This document shows, in pieces, positions 44,895-53,832 of a DNA stretch of 64,000 nt. The notes below the pieces were generated by a model. That model made no database searches and was not told the origin of the DNA. It saw only the letters and a program-made list of their open reading frames with translations. A program made the translations under genes and the position numbers. Origin of the DNA: Lysinibacillus sp. FSL M8-0337 (GTDB lineage: Bacteria; Bacillota; Bacilli; Bacillales_A; Planococcaceae); the NCBI RefSeq assembly GCF_038593855.1, contig NZ_CP151996.1:2356001-2420000 (forward strand), given 5' to 3'. How positions within the stretch are numbered: position 1 is the first letter of the stretch; each line of letters begins with the position of its first letter.

Positions 44895-45207
44895 ATCATC
44901 ACCCTTTCCCTAGAAGATAAGACGTATTTATGCTTTAAGATACCTATTATATTGGTACTTAACTTAATTCTTGTCTGACGCAAAAAGAAGCCGTTTTTAC
45001 TATTATTTGTGGATTTAAGACGTTTGTTAAAAGAAACATCACTAAATCACTGCTATAGCAACATTTTAAGGACTAAATAACGTCTAACGTATCTATTTTC
45101 AATCGTCAGACGCTCATTAAAAATACTATTATCGTATCTATGTTTTGATTGTTATTTACGTCATCACGACATCTTTCAAACTATGAATAGCTAACAACTA
45201 CAAAAAA
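44895..45207. other. Gap without a supported gene
   Basis: 313 bases with several ACGTC/GACGT words (for example AACGTCTAACGT near 45090) but no gene, promoter with both boxes, or terminator that I can support. Confidence 0.3.
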
Positions 45208-45828
45208 TTAAAAGCTTTCGATTTTATTAACAAGCCAATTGCCATTTGATTTAATTAAACTAACATAATATATTTTGCTTTGATTATTTACTACGGCCTC
45301 TCCGTTCATTACTTTCCATTCTGCAAAAATAGAAAATCGCATGTCATCTTCAGTTTCAAGTTGGGTAGGAAACATCTCTATACTAGTTATCTTTCTCGTT
45401 AGAATATCTTCAAATGCAGCACTATCAAATACATTATTTATATAGAAATCTTCCGTAGCTATATTCAACCATTCTGACTCATTATCTTGATCCAGTATCC
45501 ATAAACCAATTGCCATACCAGCCGCTTCTTTTGCTTGATTCACTTGGTCAATACCATATTTCTCTTTAAACTCATTTTCAAAATCAGGTTCTGTTGGTCC
45601 TCCGATTCGTGTCTCTTTCTTTTCTTCGTATGTTTTTTCAAGCATGACTATATCAGATTCATCAATAGGTTGTTGATTACGAACAAGACCTTCATTTTTT
45701 TTCGTCCTAACCTCATTATTTTGTTGTAGGTTACTATGGTTATCCGATTTAAAATTAACTAATAATAGAAAACCTATTCCGATAAACACTAATGAGGTTA
45801 CCGCGATAATAATTGAACTTTTTCTCAT
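45208..45828 (-). CDS. Membrane-anchored VirB8/TcpC-like (NTF2-like) accessory protein
   Basis: 206 residues. One N-terminal membrane helix (residues 6-26), a charged linker, then a domain from about residue 95 whose end (SKIYYVSLIKSNGNWLVNKIESF) has the strand pattern of NTF2-like/VirB8 domains: alternating strands closed by a Gly-x-Trp. Located directly downstream of the conjugative hydrolase; AAAGGTGATG precedes ATG 45828. Assignment to the NTF2-like fold is by pattern only. Confidence 0.5.
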   Translation of the reverse strand: MRKSSIIIAVTSLVFIGIGFLLLVNFKSDNHSNLQQNNEVRTKKNEGLVRNQQPIDESDIVMLEKTYEEKKETRIGGPTEPDFENEFKEKYGIDQVNQAKEAAGMAIGLWILDQDNESEWLNIATEDFYINNVFDSAAFEDILTRKITSIEMFPTQLETEDDMRFSIFAEWKVMNGEAVVNNQSKIYYVSLIKSNGNWLVNKIESF

Positions 45829-45844
45829 ACATCATCACCTTTCC

Positions 45845-46873
45845 TTAATTAGAAAAATTGCCAACGCGACCGTATCCTACAATTCTTGATCCCCAATAAG
45901 CATCAAATGGATTTGAATACTCAACTCCCGAATCATTTGCATTAAACATTTGGTCATTTCCAACATACATTCCTACATGTGTTACGGGAGCATAACTAGC
46001 CGTCTTAAAAAAGATTAAATCGCCTGGTTGTAAATCACTTCTTGTTATCGGTGTACTTGCTTTATATTGTTCATAAGATGTTCTAGGCAACGTAATGCCT
46101 GCCATTCTGTATCCCCACTGCATGAGTCCAGAACAATCAAAACCAGTAGATGGGGAATAACCTCCCCACACATATCCCCAGCCCTGATACTTCAACATTT
46201 CGTTAAGAATAATTTGAAACGCTTCATTCCCTAACATCTCCACTTCCGCTTCACAATTTAGTGTTAGACCACCTAAATCTGCAGTAATTTTAGTTACATT
46301 AGGCACCCAATGACTGTTTAGATTATTAGGGTCATTACTAGCCCCAATCGGCGCATAAACTGCTCCTAATTTTTCAATCGTATTGAGTCCATCTTTAATA
46401 ATTCGATTGTGTAACGTTTTGCCCATCGCACGCAAACCTTCTTCTATAGTATTAAAAAGATATAATTGTTTACTTCCTGTCGCTGGGTTCATTAAACCAC
46501 CAGGATTATTATTATTTACGACAGCATTTGAAGTCCCATAACCAGTTTCATGCAGAGCAATAGCAGCCATTAACACTGGATCAATACCAAATTCATTTGC
46601 TATTGAAATAAAGGTGTCGTCCATTCTTCTAAAAACTCCAGCATTTGATAACACGCTACTAAAGGCAGCCATGTCAACTTGTCCTTCTGCTCTGCAGAAA
46701 GTACCAAAAGCATTTTTATTTGCGTCATTGTCATCTGTAATCAATACAAATGAAAGTATTCCTAAGATGACAGTAAAGAACAAAACGATAGGTAAGCATC
46801 CTATCCCTAATAATGCTGAGCCTATGAATAGCCCTTTGCTTTTACTCTCCTTTGTTAAGTTTTGTTCATTCAC
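45845..46873 (-). CDS. Conjugative peptidoglycan hydrolase: glucosaminidase-like plus NlpC/P60
   Basis: 342 residues from GTG 46873, chosen because GAGGAGGT lies ten bases upstream; the in-frame extension to 46969 overlaps the previous gene and lacks a site. A membrane helix at about 18-45, then a lysozyme/glucosaminidase-like domain (DPVLMAAIALHETGYGTSNA, NNNPGGLM, about 95-210) and a C-terminal NlpC/P60 domain with catalytic Cys in GFDCSGLMQWGYR, His in THVGMYVG, about 225-340. Tn916 Orf14 and TcpG proteins have this layout and open the wall for the transfer channel. Confidence 0.92.
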   Translation of the reverse strand: MNEQNLTKESKSKGLFIGSALLGIGCLPIVLFFTVILGILSFVLITDDNDANKNAFGTFCRAEGQVDMAAFSSVLSNAGVFRRMDDTFISIANEFGIDPVLMAAIALHETGYGTSNAVVNNNNPGGLMNPATGSKQLYLFNTIEEGLRAMGKTLHNRIIKDGLNTIEKLGAVYAPIGASNDPNNLNSHWVPNVTKITADLGGLTLNCEAEVEMLGNEAFQIILNEMLKYQGWGYVWGGYSPSTGFDCSGLMQWGYRMAGITLPRTSYEQYKASTPITRSDLQPGDLIFFKTASYAPVTHVGMYVGNDQMFNANDSGVEYSNPFDAYWGSRIVGYGRVGNFSN

Positions 46874-46902
46874 AAAGCCCTGACCTCCTCTAAAAATAAG
46901 AA

Positions 46903-46932
46903 AACAAAAACGTGACGGTAAAACCGCCACGT
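46903..46932 (-). terminator. Hairpin between VirB6-like and hydrolase genes
   Basis: Stem CGTGACGGT (46911-46919) with ACCGCCACG (46923-46931), one G-U pair, followed by T-rich sequence on the minus strand. It overlaps the intergenic space and may attenuate transcription into the hydrolase gene. Confidence 0.7.
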
Positions 46933-46940
46933 CAAAAGCT

Positions 46941-49763
46941 CTATTCATTTTCCTTGTTTTCATTTTCAACTATATTCATTTCTTTTTTCTCTTCTTCCCA
47001 TGCCTTTTGAGCTTCAGTATAGATGTTCTTCCTATGGGTATCGCGTACTCGATAAGAAGGTTTATTTAATGGACTGTTTTCAATAGACGAACTGTTCATC
47101 GAACTGCTTTCCATTGTTGTATTTTCTAATGAATTACTCTCCATTATTGGTTTATGATTTGTCTTTTCATTAGCAGATTTAATAAATGGTTCAGTTGGTA
47201 ATGGACTATTGTCAAAATTAGTATTTGGTTGTATTGGCGTTAGCTTGGTTGGTTCTTCAAAGGTACTATTTGAATTAAAGTTTGGATAATCTTGATTTGC
47301 ATAGTGCGATACGTCGCTAGAATTCCTGTGAGGTTTAGTATTAACATGACTTGGTTGAATAGTTGAAGTGTTGATTGGAGTACTTGTTGAATGAGTAGTA
47401 TGATTAGTTGTTTCAAATGGTTGAATGTTTTGTACTATGTCGTTTTTAAATATTTTTCTGTTTTGATTATGAATATCCTCATTACTTCTTTCATTGATTA
47501 TGCCTTGTGTAAATGCTTTAGCAAAATCCTTATTCAATGTACCGTTGTGATATTGTTGTTCTAATTTGTTGTACTGTTGTTCCATTTCTTGCATCGATAC
47601 ATTATGCAAACCTTTATTTTCTAACGATTGTACAATGTTAGTCACCATTTCATGCGAACTAACATCTAAACCTTTATTGTGGAACAAACGCATAGCATTT
47701 TCAGATGTGATAGAGTGCTTATTTTGTTTCATTTCTTCTTGTTTTTCATCGTCCAGTTTGGCTGTACTAAACGAATTATTATGATTTTTCGTTTGTTCTT
47801 TCGTTTGATCAAACTGTTTCCCTATATCTTTAGACGAATCATGGTGCAAATCTTCCGTAGATACATTGTTATTTTTAAGTGTCTTTAATTGTTCTTGCAT
47901 CTTATCAGTAGCACGCTTATCTTTAATACCGCTAACAAAATCAGTAGCAAAATCTTTTTCTAAATCTGATGACTTTACTTTTTCTGAAAGGTCATCGAAT
48001 TGATTATTTAATTCATCCTCCGTAACATCTGTCATATTATTTTCCTCAAATTGTGAAATGGTATCATCTACTGTTTCTTCGTCAAATCCTTTATTCTTTA
48101 GGAAATCCATTATTGTTTGTTTATTCGTCGCATCCATCGTATTAGCACTTTGCTTTTTAGAGTGAGCTCTAAATTGAGCGTACTTGGCATTTGATGCTGC
48201 TGTACTTGCAATATCTCCTACTCCTGCATCACCAGTAAATACCTTGCCTGTTGTGTTCCCAATGGATGCACCCATTATAGCACCTTGTGGACCCGCTACT
48301 GTTGCACCTACAGCTGCACCAGCCAAAGTTGTTGTAGTGTGAGCCATTTTCTTTATAAAGCTTGGACTGCCTGCATTTGCTCTTAATCCTGAAAGTATTT
48401 GAGAACCTGACATAAAGATATCTTTAATTCTCTTTCTTAACATGAAGATTGTAATAAAGAGAATAAACTCTAGTATCCCAATTCCTACATAACTTACAAT
48501 GTCGTTTGTGCGATTAAAATCTAGTTCATATAATAATTGAGAAAGAATTAACACAAAGAGTGTAAAGAAAGAGAAAAACACTTTTAATGCTAATGGCACA
48601 ATTAATTCAATAAAATACCTTTTGGTTACACCACTAAAACCCGGTATCACGCCCACTAATAAAGCAAAAGGAGCGATTGCTGCAATGATTAAAAACCAAA
48701 ATTGTAACATGACTAACAAGATAGATAACAGGTAAACCGGTATTGAAACTAATCCATTTATGATTAAATAAAATGGTGTAAAGGCAACTTTGTCTGTAAC
48801 GGAACTGTTTAGCATTAACGTATTCCCTTGCCCCACTACTTCGTTTACTAGGACATAATTATAACGATCTTCCCCTGGTCGCATTTGCATTAATGTAGCA
48901 ATTCTATTTGAACCTATTTCATCAACACTGTGCTGTCCATATTGTAAATATAGATAGGGTCTATCTACAAACATAGACCATAGCGTATCTTTCATTTTTG
49001 CTAATGTAGGTGCAGATTCATTTACTAATTGGCTAGAAGGAGACGCTACAATGTATGACGAAATCTCTTCTGAAAATCCATTAGCCGTCTTTAAAAACGT
49101 GCTGTAATTCGAGAATAAGAGAAATGAAATGGTTAACAACAAGACTGTTTTAAATATTGTCCCTATTGACGCAATAAATGCGCGTTTCACGACATACACA
49201 TATAAGGTATAAACGGCTGTAATAATGACGACGATTTGCATTAAATTTCCGAATATTCCGCCACCTATAAGCCCCCCTGATTGAATGCCTGTAATACTCG
49301 GCATTAACTTACTTAATGCATCGATTAGATTGTCAATCACCTTGAAGTCATAGCCGAACTCCAAACAAATGATCATCACTTTTGTCATGAACACGTTAAA
49401 TTGAAACAGTATGTTGACCATTGCGTTTAGCGCATAATGAAATTTATCGGTAATTTTTCCTCCTACATCTGTCCATCCAAATAGCGCATCTTTAATCTCT
49501 TCAAATATGCCATTCTCTTCTAGCTTTTTAGCATCTTGGTCGCTTACACTATCAATTTCATAGTACTTTGAAGGCAGCTTAAAATCTCCATACTGATCTG
49601 TCATAAATGCTTCACTAAGTTTTGTATTTTTTTCTGCAGGTGGGTCATTGTCAGCAAGAACTATTATGGTTGAACTGCTTAATAAGAGCGTGACAAGTAT
49701 AAGCACTAAATAGATGGGTTTCAATAAAGTTACTTTATTTTTCTTCAATCTGATGGCATGCAA
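46941..49763 (-). CDS. VirB6/TrbL-like polytopic channel protein with long polar tail
   Basis: 940 residues. A signal-like N-terminal helix (residues 14-37), then about seven further membrane helices between residues 110 and 450. A Gly/Ala-rich stretch (about 470-510) leads into a roughly 430-residue polar tail rich in Asn, Gln, Ser and Thr with two similar modules (TIMDFLKNKGFDEETVDDTI near 550 and AMRLFHNKGLDVSSHEMVT near 690). Position between VirB4 and the hydrolase, and size, fit the VirB6-like TcpH/Orf15 proteins of Gram-positive conjugation systems. The start is supported by AGGGGAT. Confidence 0.8.
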   Translation of the reverse strand: MHAIRLKKNKVTLLKPIYLVLILVTLLLSSSTIIVLADNDPPAEKNTKLSEAFMTDQYGDFKLPSKYYEIDSVSDQDAKKLEENGIFEEIKDALFGWTDVGGKITDKFHYALNAMVNILFQFNVFMTKVMIICLEFGYDFKVIDNLIDALSKLMPSITGIQSGGLIGGGIFGNLMQIVVIITAVYTLYVYVVKRAFIASIGTIFKTVLLLTISFLLFSNYSTFLKTANGFSEEISSYIVASPSSQLVNESAPTLAKMKDTLWSMFVDRPYLYLQYGQHSVDEIGSNRIATLMQMRPGEDRYNYVLVNEVVGQGNTLMLNSSVTDKVAFTPFYLIINGLVSIPVYLLSILLVMLQFWFLIIAAIAPFALLVGVIPGFSGVTKRYFIELIVPLALKVFFSFFTLFVLILSQLLYELDFNRTNDIVSYVGIGILEFILFITIFMLRKRIKDIFMSGSQILSGLRANAGSPSFIKKMAHTTTTLAGAAVGATVAGPQGAIMGASIGNTTGKVFTGDAGVGDIASTAASNAKYAQFRAHSKKQSANTMDATNKQTIMDFLKNKGFDEETVDDTISQFEENNMTDVTEDELNNQFDDLSEKVKSSDLEKDFATDFVSGIKDKRATDKMQEQLKTLKNNNVSTEDLHHDSSKDIGKQFDQTKEQTKNHNNSFSTAKLDDEKQEEMKQNKHSITSENAMRLFHNKGLDVSSHEMVTNIVQSLENKGLHNVSMQEMEQQYNKLEQQYHNGTLNKDFAKAFTQGIINERSNEDIHNQNRKIFKNDIVQNIQPFETTNHTTHSTSTPINTSTIQPSHVNTKPHRNSSDVSHYANQDYPNFNSNSTFEEPTKLTPIQPNTNFDNSPLPTEPFIKSANEKTNHKPIMESNSLENTTMESSSMNSSSIENSPLNKPSYRVRDTHRKNIYTEAQKAWEEEKKEMNIVENENKENE

Positions 49764-49862
49764 ATATCCCCTGTCGGAAGCTCACAAGGGATAGGTCATA
49801 CCGTCCCCTCCTTTCCACTTGAGGTTCGGTTCTTATCTAATATTTTTTGTTCGCAAATCATT

Positions 49863-52454
49863 TTACCCCGTAATCCTAGCCTTTTCTCGTTCCCTTTCTT
49901 CTGTTGAAGAAGTAGAGGAATCAAAGGCATCGTATAGTTCTATAAAGACCGGATTGATTCGAATCACAGCTGAACGACCATAAATATCTTGGAATAAACA
50001 CTCTCCTCGATCTAATGTTTTTAATTTTTCAACGTTACTTTTTATTTTCGGTAAATTTAAATAATCCAACATTTCTTCTGCTTCACTTGTTTTTCTTAAG
50101 CCAAAGCTAAACTTCATTCCCATATTGGCAACGTCCTTACCATGATCAGATGCATTTTGAGAGCCTTTTAATAAAGTCGTGTTATAGTAACGACCCATTC
50201 GAATGATGAAGTCCATTAATTCTGAACCGATGGCACTTCGTTCAATAGCACTTGCTTCATCCTGAAGAATATATTTATGTGTGTTTCGCTCACTATTAAA
50301 CATGTATTGTTTAGTCCAAGCCGTAATGGAAATCATAATCGCTTCGGAAATCATATGAATTGGCCTTTTCTTATTTTCATCTTTAGCTGTAGGCAATTTT
50401 AAATTTTGAATCATTAACACTTGCAGCGGCTTATCATGTTGAAGCGTTTTAAAATTTTGACCTACTTCACCAAACAATAACATGGACAACTGACTACGTT
50501 TTAAAGTCGTAATAGTATTAATTAAGGATTCTAATGCTTCAAATCGCTTTTGAGACATGTTTTCTGGTTTATTTTGATATAAGTATTCTAAATGGCTCAG
50601 GACAACACCAATACATGGATCATCACTATTACCTGCTTCCTCAACCGCTTGGCTTAAAATACTATAAGCATCATCATCAATGTCGATATTCGCTAAATAT
50701 GAAAGGATATCCATCGTAATATCTCTTGCTTCTTCGATACTTGTACTTGTTCGGAAAGGATCAAGAGAACCTGCGTCCTCTGGGTCAGCACCTAATGTCC
50801 AAACATTGATAAACTCTTTCGGTATAAAAGGTAATCCTCTTTCCCAACCTTTTCTGTCTCCCTTTGGATCAATAATGACTCCCTTTGAACCTGTTAGCGT
50901 CGAAAGATATACAAATAAATTCATAAAAAACGACTTACCTTTACCGGTCATACCAGCTACTAGTACAGATATAGAATCCACGATGTTTCCTAACCCTTCA
51001 AACGCTTTGGCAGCTAGGTCGGGCTGGATGAAAACTGGTTTAGCTAGTCGTGAAGAATAACCGATATAAAATCCTCGATTATCACCAATATTGGTAGTTG
51101 CGCCAAACATCATACCTGCTAAAATCCCTGGCGCTACTTCAATCTTGTAATCTTCCCGGATTTTCTTTGAGCCCGGTATCATTTCCATAAACAAGGAAAG
51201 TTGTTCACCATAAGGCGATAAGATATTTATACCGAATTTCGATAATTCATCTCGTAATAATTCAACCCGTGTTTTTAATTGTTGTGAACTTTCACCCGTA
51301 ACTTTTAAAATAAACGAACATGCGAAGCCGGGGTAACCGGTTTGCGTAAAGTAGTTTTCCATTTGCACGGTACCTTCCTCTGATACAGCCACACTCATAT
51401 CGACCTGTTGGCCACCTTTCCATGCTTCTTTACGTTGGTCATGAATTTCTAATTTTGTATTCGTTAATTTCTTTTTCACCATTTCATTCGGTTGATGATC
51501 CATTCTGATTGAAATCGTAACAGGGAATGGCATTTGCATCTTTAAATGATATAGCCACTCACTGCCAGGATGGTAAAGCACATCTTTCATATCCGAAATG
51601 ACTAAGTTTTGAACGAACAATTCTTCAATTTCATTGTCTTCAGTAATTCGACTTAATAGAAGCTCTTTCGGACTAATTTCTTCTATGTTGGTATTCTGCA
51701 AATCGATAAAGTCTTTTTTATTGCTTCGAATAGCTTTGTATTTCTTATTTTCATCGTCGATACCTTCTACTTCTTGTCCTACTTTAAACGCATGCCGTAT
51801 GGCAACATCGGAATGATTATTTCGAGTGCTATATAATTTCTCAATAATATAGACAAGCTCATATGTTTTTACCTTACTTACTCTAGAAGAAAAGCCATTT
51901 GCAACGGTTGCTTCAATAGAAGCGGCTTGACTTCGGTACGCCTGAATATCACTTTCTAAAATATCATGAGGGTATAAGCCTACCGCTCGATATAATGGTG
52001 AATTAAAACCATCGAAAAAAGCCTTCATCGCATTCAATGTATTAATACCGATATTTCCAGAAACGTATTTATTTTTCCTTTTATCTAATTGAATACCCAC
52101 GTAATCATGATATTCGTTGGATTCATTCAACTCTTTTTCATTTTCTAAAGCTTTCTTAACCTGTTCCATAAATGCAATGCCATTCTCTCTTAAAGGATAC
52201 GTTTTCGTTTTCATTTCTTCGATTGTCGCATCCAGAATGCCTGTTATATCCGTTGGACTTGGAATCGATAGATAGTGTAAATCCAAGCCGACATTCGCTA
52301 GGAATGATACTTGTTGCAGAAATGGACTTACTTTTTCATCATCATCTAAAAAGTCATAATTAAAGCCACCAACTTTGTACCACGCCCATACTGTATCATC
52401 ATGACCAAAGATTAAATTTCCATCGATGTGTTTGATAGGAAAATTTATTTTCAA
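49863..52454 (-). CDS. virB4-like: VirB4-family conjugation ATPase
   Basis: 863 residues. Walker A VLVAGMTGKGKSFFMNLF near residue 508, GVIIDPKGDRKGW near 535, Walker B YILQDEASAIERS near 727 and a RMGRYYNTTLLKGSQNASD segment near 750. The N-terminal half (1-450) is the CagE/TrbE/VirB4 domain. It is the main motor of the conjugative channel, equivalent to Tn916 Orf16 (ConE-like). A basic start MKINFPIKH follows GAAAGGAAGATTCG. Confidence 0.93.
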   Translation of the reverse strand: MKINFPIKHIDGNLIFGHDDTVWAWYKVGGFNYDFLDDDEKVSPFLQQVSFLANVGLDLHYLSIPSPTDITGILDATIEEMKTKTYPLRENGIAFMEQVKKALENEKELNESNEYHDYVGIQLDKRKNKYVSGNIGINTLNAMKAFFDGFNSPLYRAVGLYPHDILESDIQAYRSQAASIEATVANGFSSRVSKVKTYELVYIIEKLYSTRNNHSDVAIRHAFKVGQEVEGIDDENKKYKAIRSNKKDFIDLQNTNIEEISPKELLLSRITEDNEIEELFVQNLVISDMKDVLYHPGSEWLYHLKMQMPFPVTISIRMDHQPNEMVKKKLTNTKLEIHDQRKEAWKGGQQVDMSVAVSEEGTVQMENYFTQTGYPGFACSFILKVTGESSQQLKTRVELLRDELSKFGINILSPYGEQLSLFMEMIPGSKKIREDYKIEVAPGILAGMMFGATTNIGDNRGFYIGYSSRLAKPVFIQPDLAAKAFEGLGNIVDSISVLVAGMTGKGKSFFMNLFVYLSTLTGSKGVIIDPKGDRKGWERGLPFIPKEFINVWTLGADPEDAGSLDPFRTSTSIEEARDITMDILSYLANIDIDDDAYSILSQAVEEAGNSDDPCIGVVLSHLEYLYQNKPENMSQKRFEALESLINTITTLKRSQLSMLLFGEVGQNFKTLQHDKPLQVLMIQNLKLPTAKDENKKRPIHMISEAIMISITAWTKQYMFNSERNTHKYILQDEASAIERSAIGSELMDFIIRMGRYYNTTLLKGSQNASDHGKDVANMGMKFSFGLRKTSEAEEMLDYLNLPKIKSNVEKLKTLDRGECLFQDIYGRSAVIRINPVFIELYDAFDSSTSSTEEREREKARITG

Positions 52455-52482
52455 ACGAATCTTCCTTTCTTCTCTTAGTTAC

Positions 52483-53313
52483 TCACTTTCTTTTTGATTT
52501 CTTTTTTGTATTTTTGGTTCTTGCCCTATACCTCATAGCCATAATTAAAAATTGCCATAATGATGTTTTTCTTTTGCTCTCTTTATAAGGGTTGATATTC
52601 AATGCTTTCTTCTTTCTATTTTCTTTTTCTCTCTTCACTCCAGATTGTGGAGTTGGATTTTCCTTTTCAAAGTGCACAAGAGATACATTATTTACATTTG
52701 ATTCTTCATCGTTATGGACATCGTTTAAAGCATCATTTGTATTTGGTGTTTCATTCTCACTGGCTAAGGATGGACGAACTAAAACAGGTTCTTTTGTTTC
52801 CTCAATGTCATTAATAACAAGGTTCTGTAATAATCCATTCTTATGACTTTCTAACTTTGCCTTTTCTATCACGTCATATTCTGGATGAGTGCCTTGCAAA
52901 ATGGATTCTTCCTTAGATTCTCGAACTGTCATATATCCTCGAAATTGATACTCTCTCTGTTTTGCTATCGAACGTCCTCTAAAAAATGATTGCTTATCTA
53001 GGTACTTTCTTTTTTGATAAGCAAGGAATGATTGAAAAAAATAAATGGGGGAACGCCCCTCTGTTACTACATCTGCCAACAGCCAAGCTAGACCAATTGG
53101 GATTAACAATAGGATTGAGAAAGGCAACCAATTTATCAAATTTCCAATCACAGGTGTGTTATAAATAATCACTTCCATCGCACCTATTGCAAAGAAATAA
53201 ATAACGGTTTTTACACTTAAAGCTCGCCCTAGTTGCAATCCGAAAACTTGATAAATTTTCCTTTCAAACTTCAAAAAATTATTCAGTACATATAACGGGA
53301 TTTTGTTGTTCAA
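52483..53313 (-). CDS. tcpE-like: TcpE-family conjugal transfer membrane protein
   Basis: 276 residues from TTG 53313 (LNNKIPLYVLNN), which has GGTGGTGA upstream; an earlier in-frame TTG at 53331 has no site. Two membrane helices near residues 38-55 and 65-85 (numbered from this start), flanked by EGRSPIYFFQSFLAYQKRK, match the TcpE family (Tn916 Orf17 relatives). The C-terminal 150 residues are a charged tail ending in a Lys/Arg-rich cluster. Directly precedes VirB4 as usual. Confidence 0.85.
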   Translation of the reverse strand: MNNKIPLYVLNNFLKFERKIYQVFGLQLGRALSVKTVIYFFAIGAMEVIIYNTPVIGNLINWLPFSILLLIPIGLAWLLADVVTEGRSPIYFFQSFLAYQKRKYLDKQSFFRGRSIAKQREYQFRGYMTVRESKEESILQGTHPEYDVIEKAKLESHKNGLLQNLVINDIEETKEPVLVRPSLASENETPNTNDALNDVHNDEESNVNNVSLVHFEKENPTPQSGVKREKENRKKKALNINPYKESKRKTSLWQFLIMAMRYRARTKNTKKKSKRK

Positions 53314-53357
53314 AATGTCACCACCAAACAATTAAAAAATTTTATAAAATAAAAAAT

Positions 53358-53389
53358 AAAGAGATCTATATAACGAAATAGATCTCTTT
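53358..53389 (-). terminator. Hairpin between the TcpD-like and TcpE-like genes
   Basis: Perfect 12-bp stem AAAGAGATCTAT (53358-53369) with ATAGATCTCTTT (53378-53389), 8-base loop, T-rich tail on the minus strand. Probably lets the small upstream gene be expressed above the rest. Confidence 0.85.
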
Positions 53390-53405
53390 ATTTTTGGACT
53401 CAGTA

Positions 53406-53630
53406 TCAACCACCACCAAATTTCAATAATCCTGTGAGCCATTCAGCGAGAGTAATAATTAAGTCTGGTTTAACAATAAACATTGCAATAACGGCTAAAC
53501 CCGCTAGTACACCAATCATTGCTATCCAAGCTCGTTTAAATCCTGTTACGATTAGTAAGACTATCAAAGTAATAAAAATTGCCCATTTTGCTTCGCCAGA
53601 AAACCACTCAAATACGCCTTGAATCGACAA
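53406..53630 (-). CDS. TcpD-like small membrane protein (74 aa)
   Basis: From TTG 53630 (SIQGVFEWFSGEAKW), with AAAGGAGG seven bases upstream; the frame extends to 53702 but without a ribosome site. Two membrane helices (about residues 16-34 and 38-54) and a Gly-rich end (FGGG). Size, helices and position before tcpE-like match TcpD/Orf-type small subunits of Gram-positive conjugation machines. Confidence 0.65.
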   Translation of the reverse strand: MSIQGVFEWFSGEAKWAIFITLIVLLIVTGFKRAWIAMIGVLAGLAVIAMFIVKPDLIITLAEWLTGLLKFGGG

Positions 53631-53800
53631 GGTGCATCCTCCTTTCTTTTTTATTTCTGAAAAACAAAAAAACCTCAAATAAAAAATAAGAGGTTGATAC
53701 AATAAAAATAGATTTATTCATTTATTAAAACTAACTTTAACATTGTAGTGAAAAAGTGAAGTCCGCAAAAAGTATGTGAATTGTACAAAGCTAATCATTA

Positions 53801-53832
53801 ATAGAGTGCCTAGTAATCACTAAGCACTCTAT
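53801..53832 (-). terminator. Terminator after the 691-aa exported protein gene
   Basis: Stem ATAGAGTGCCTAGT with ACTAAGCACTCTAT and a four-base loop (53801-53832); it overlaps the last codons of the gene. Confidence 0.75.

Noticed and set aside
44895-45207. Possible third copy of the duplicated small-RNA element (shared words such as TAGCAA and TCTAACGT)
   Set aside because: Similarity is short and patchy, with no TTGAAC-17-TATAAT promoter and no terminator hairpin.
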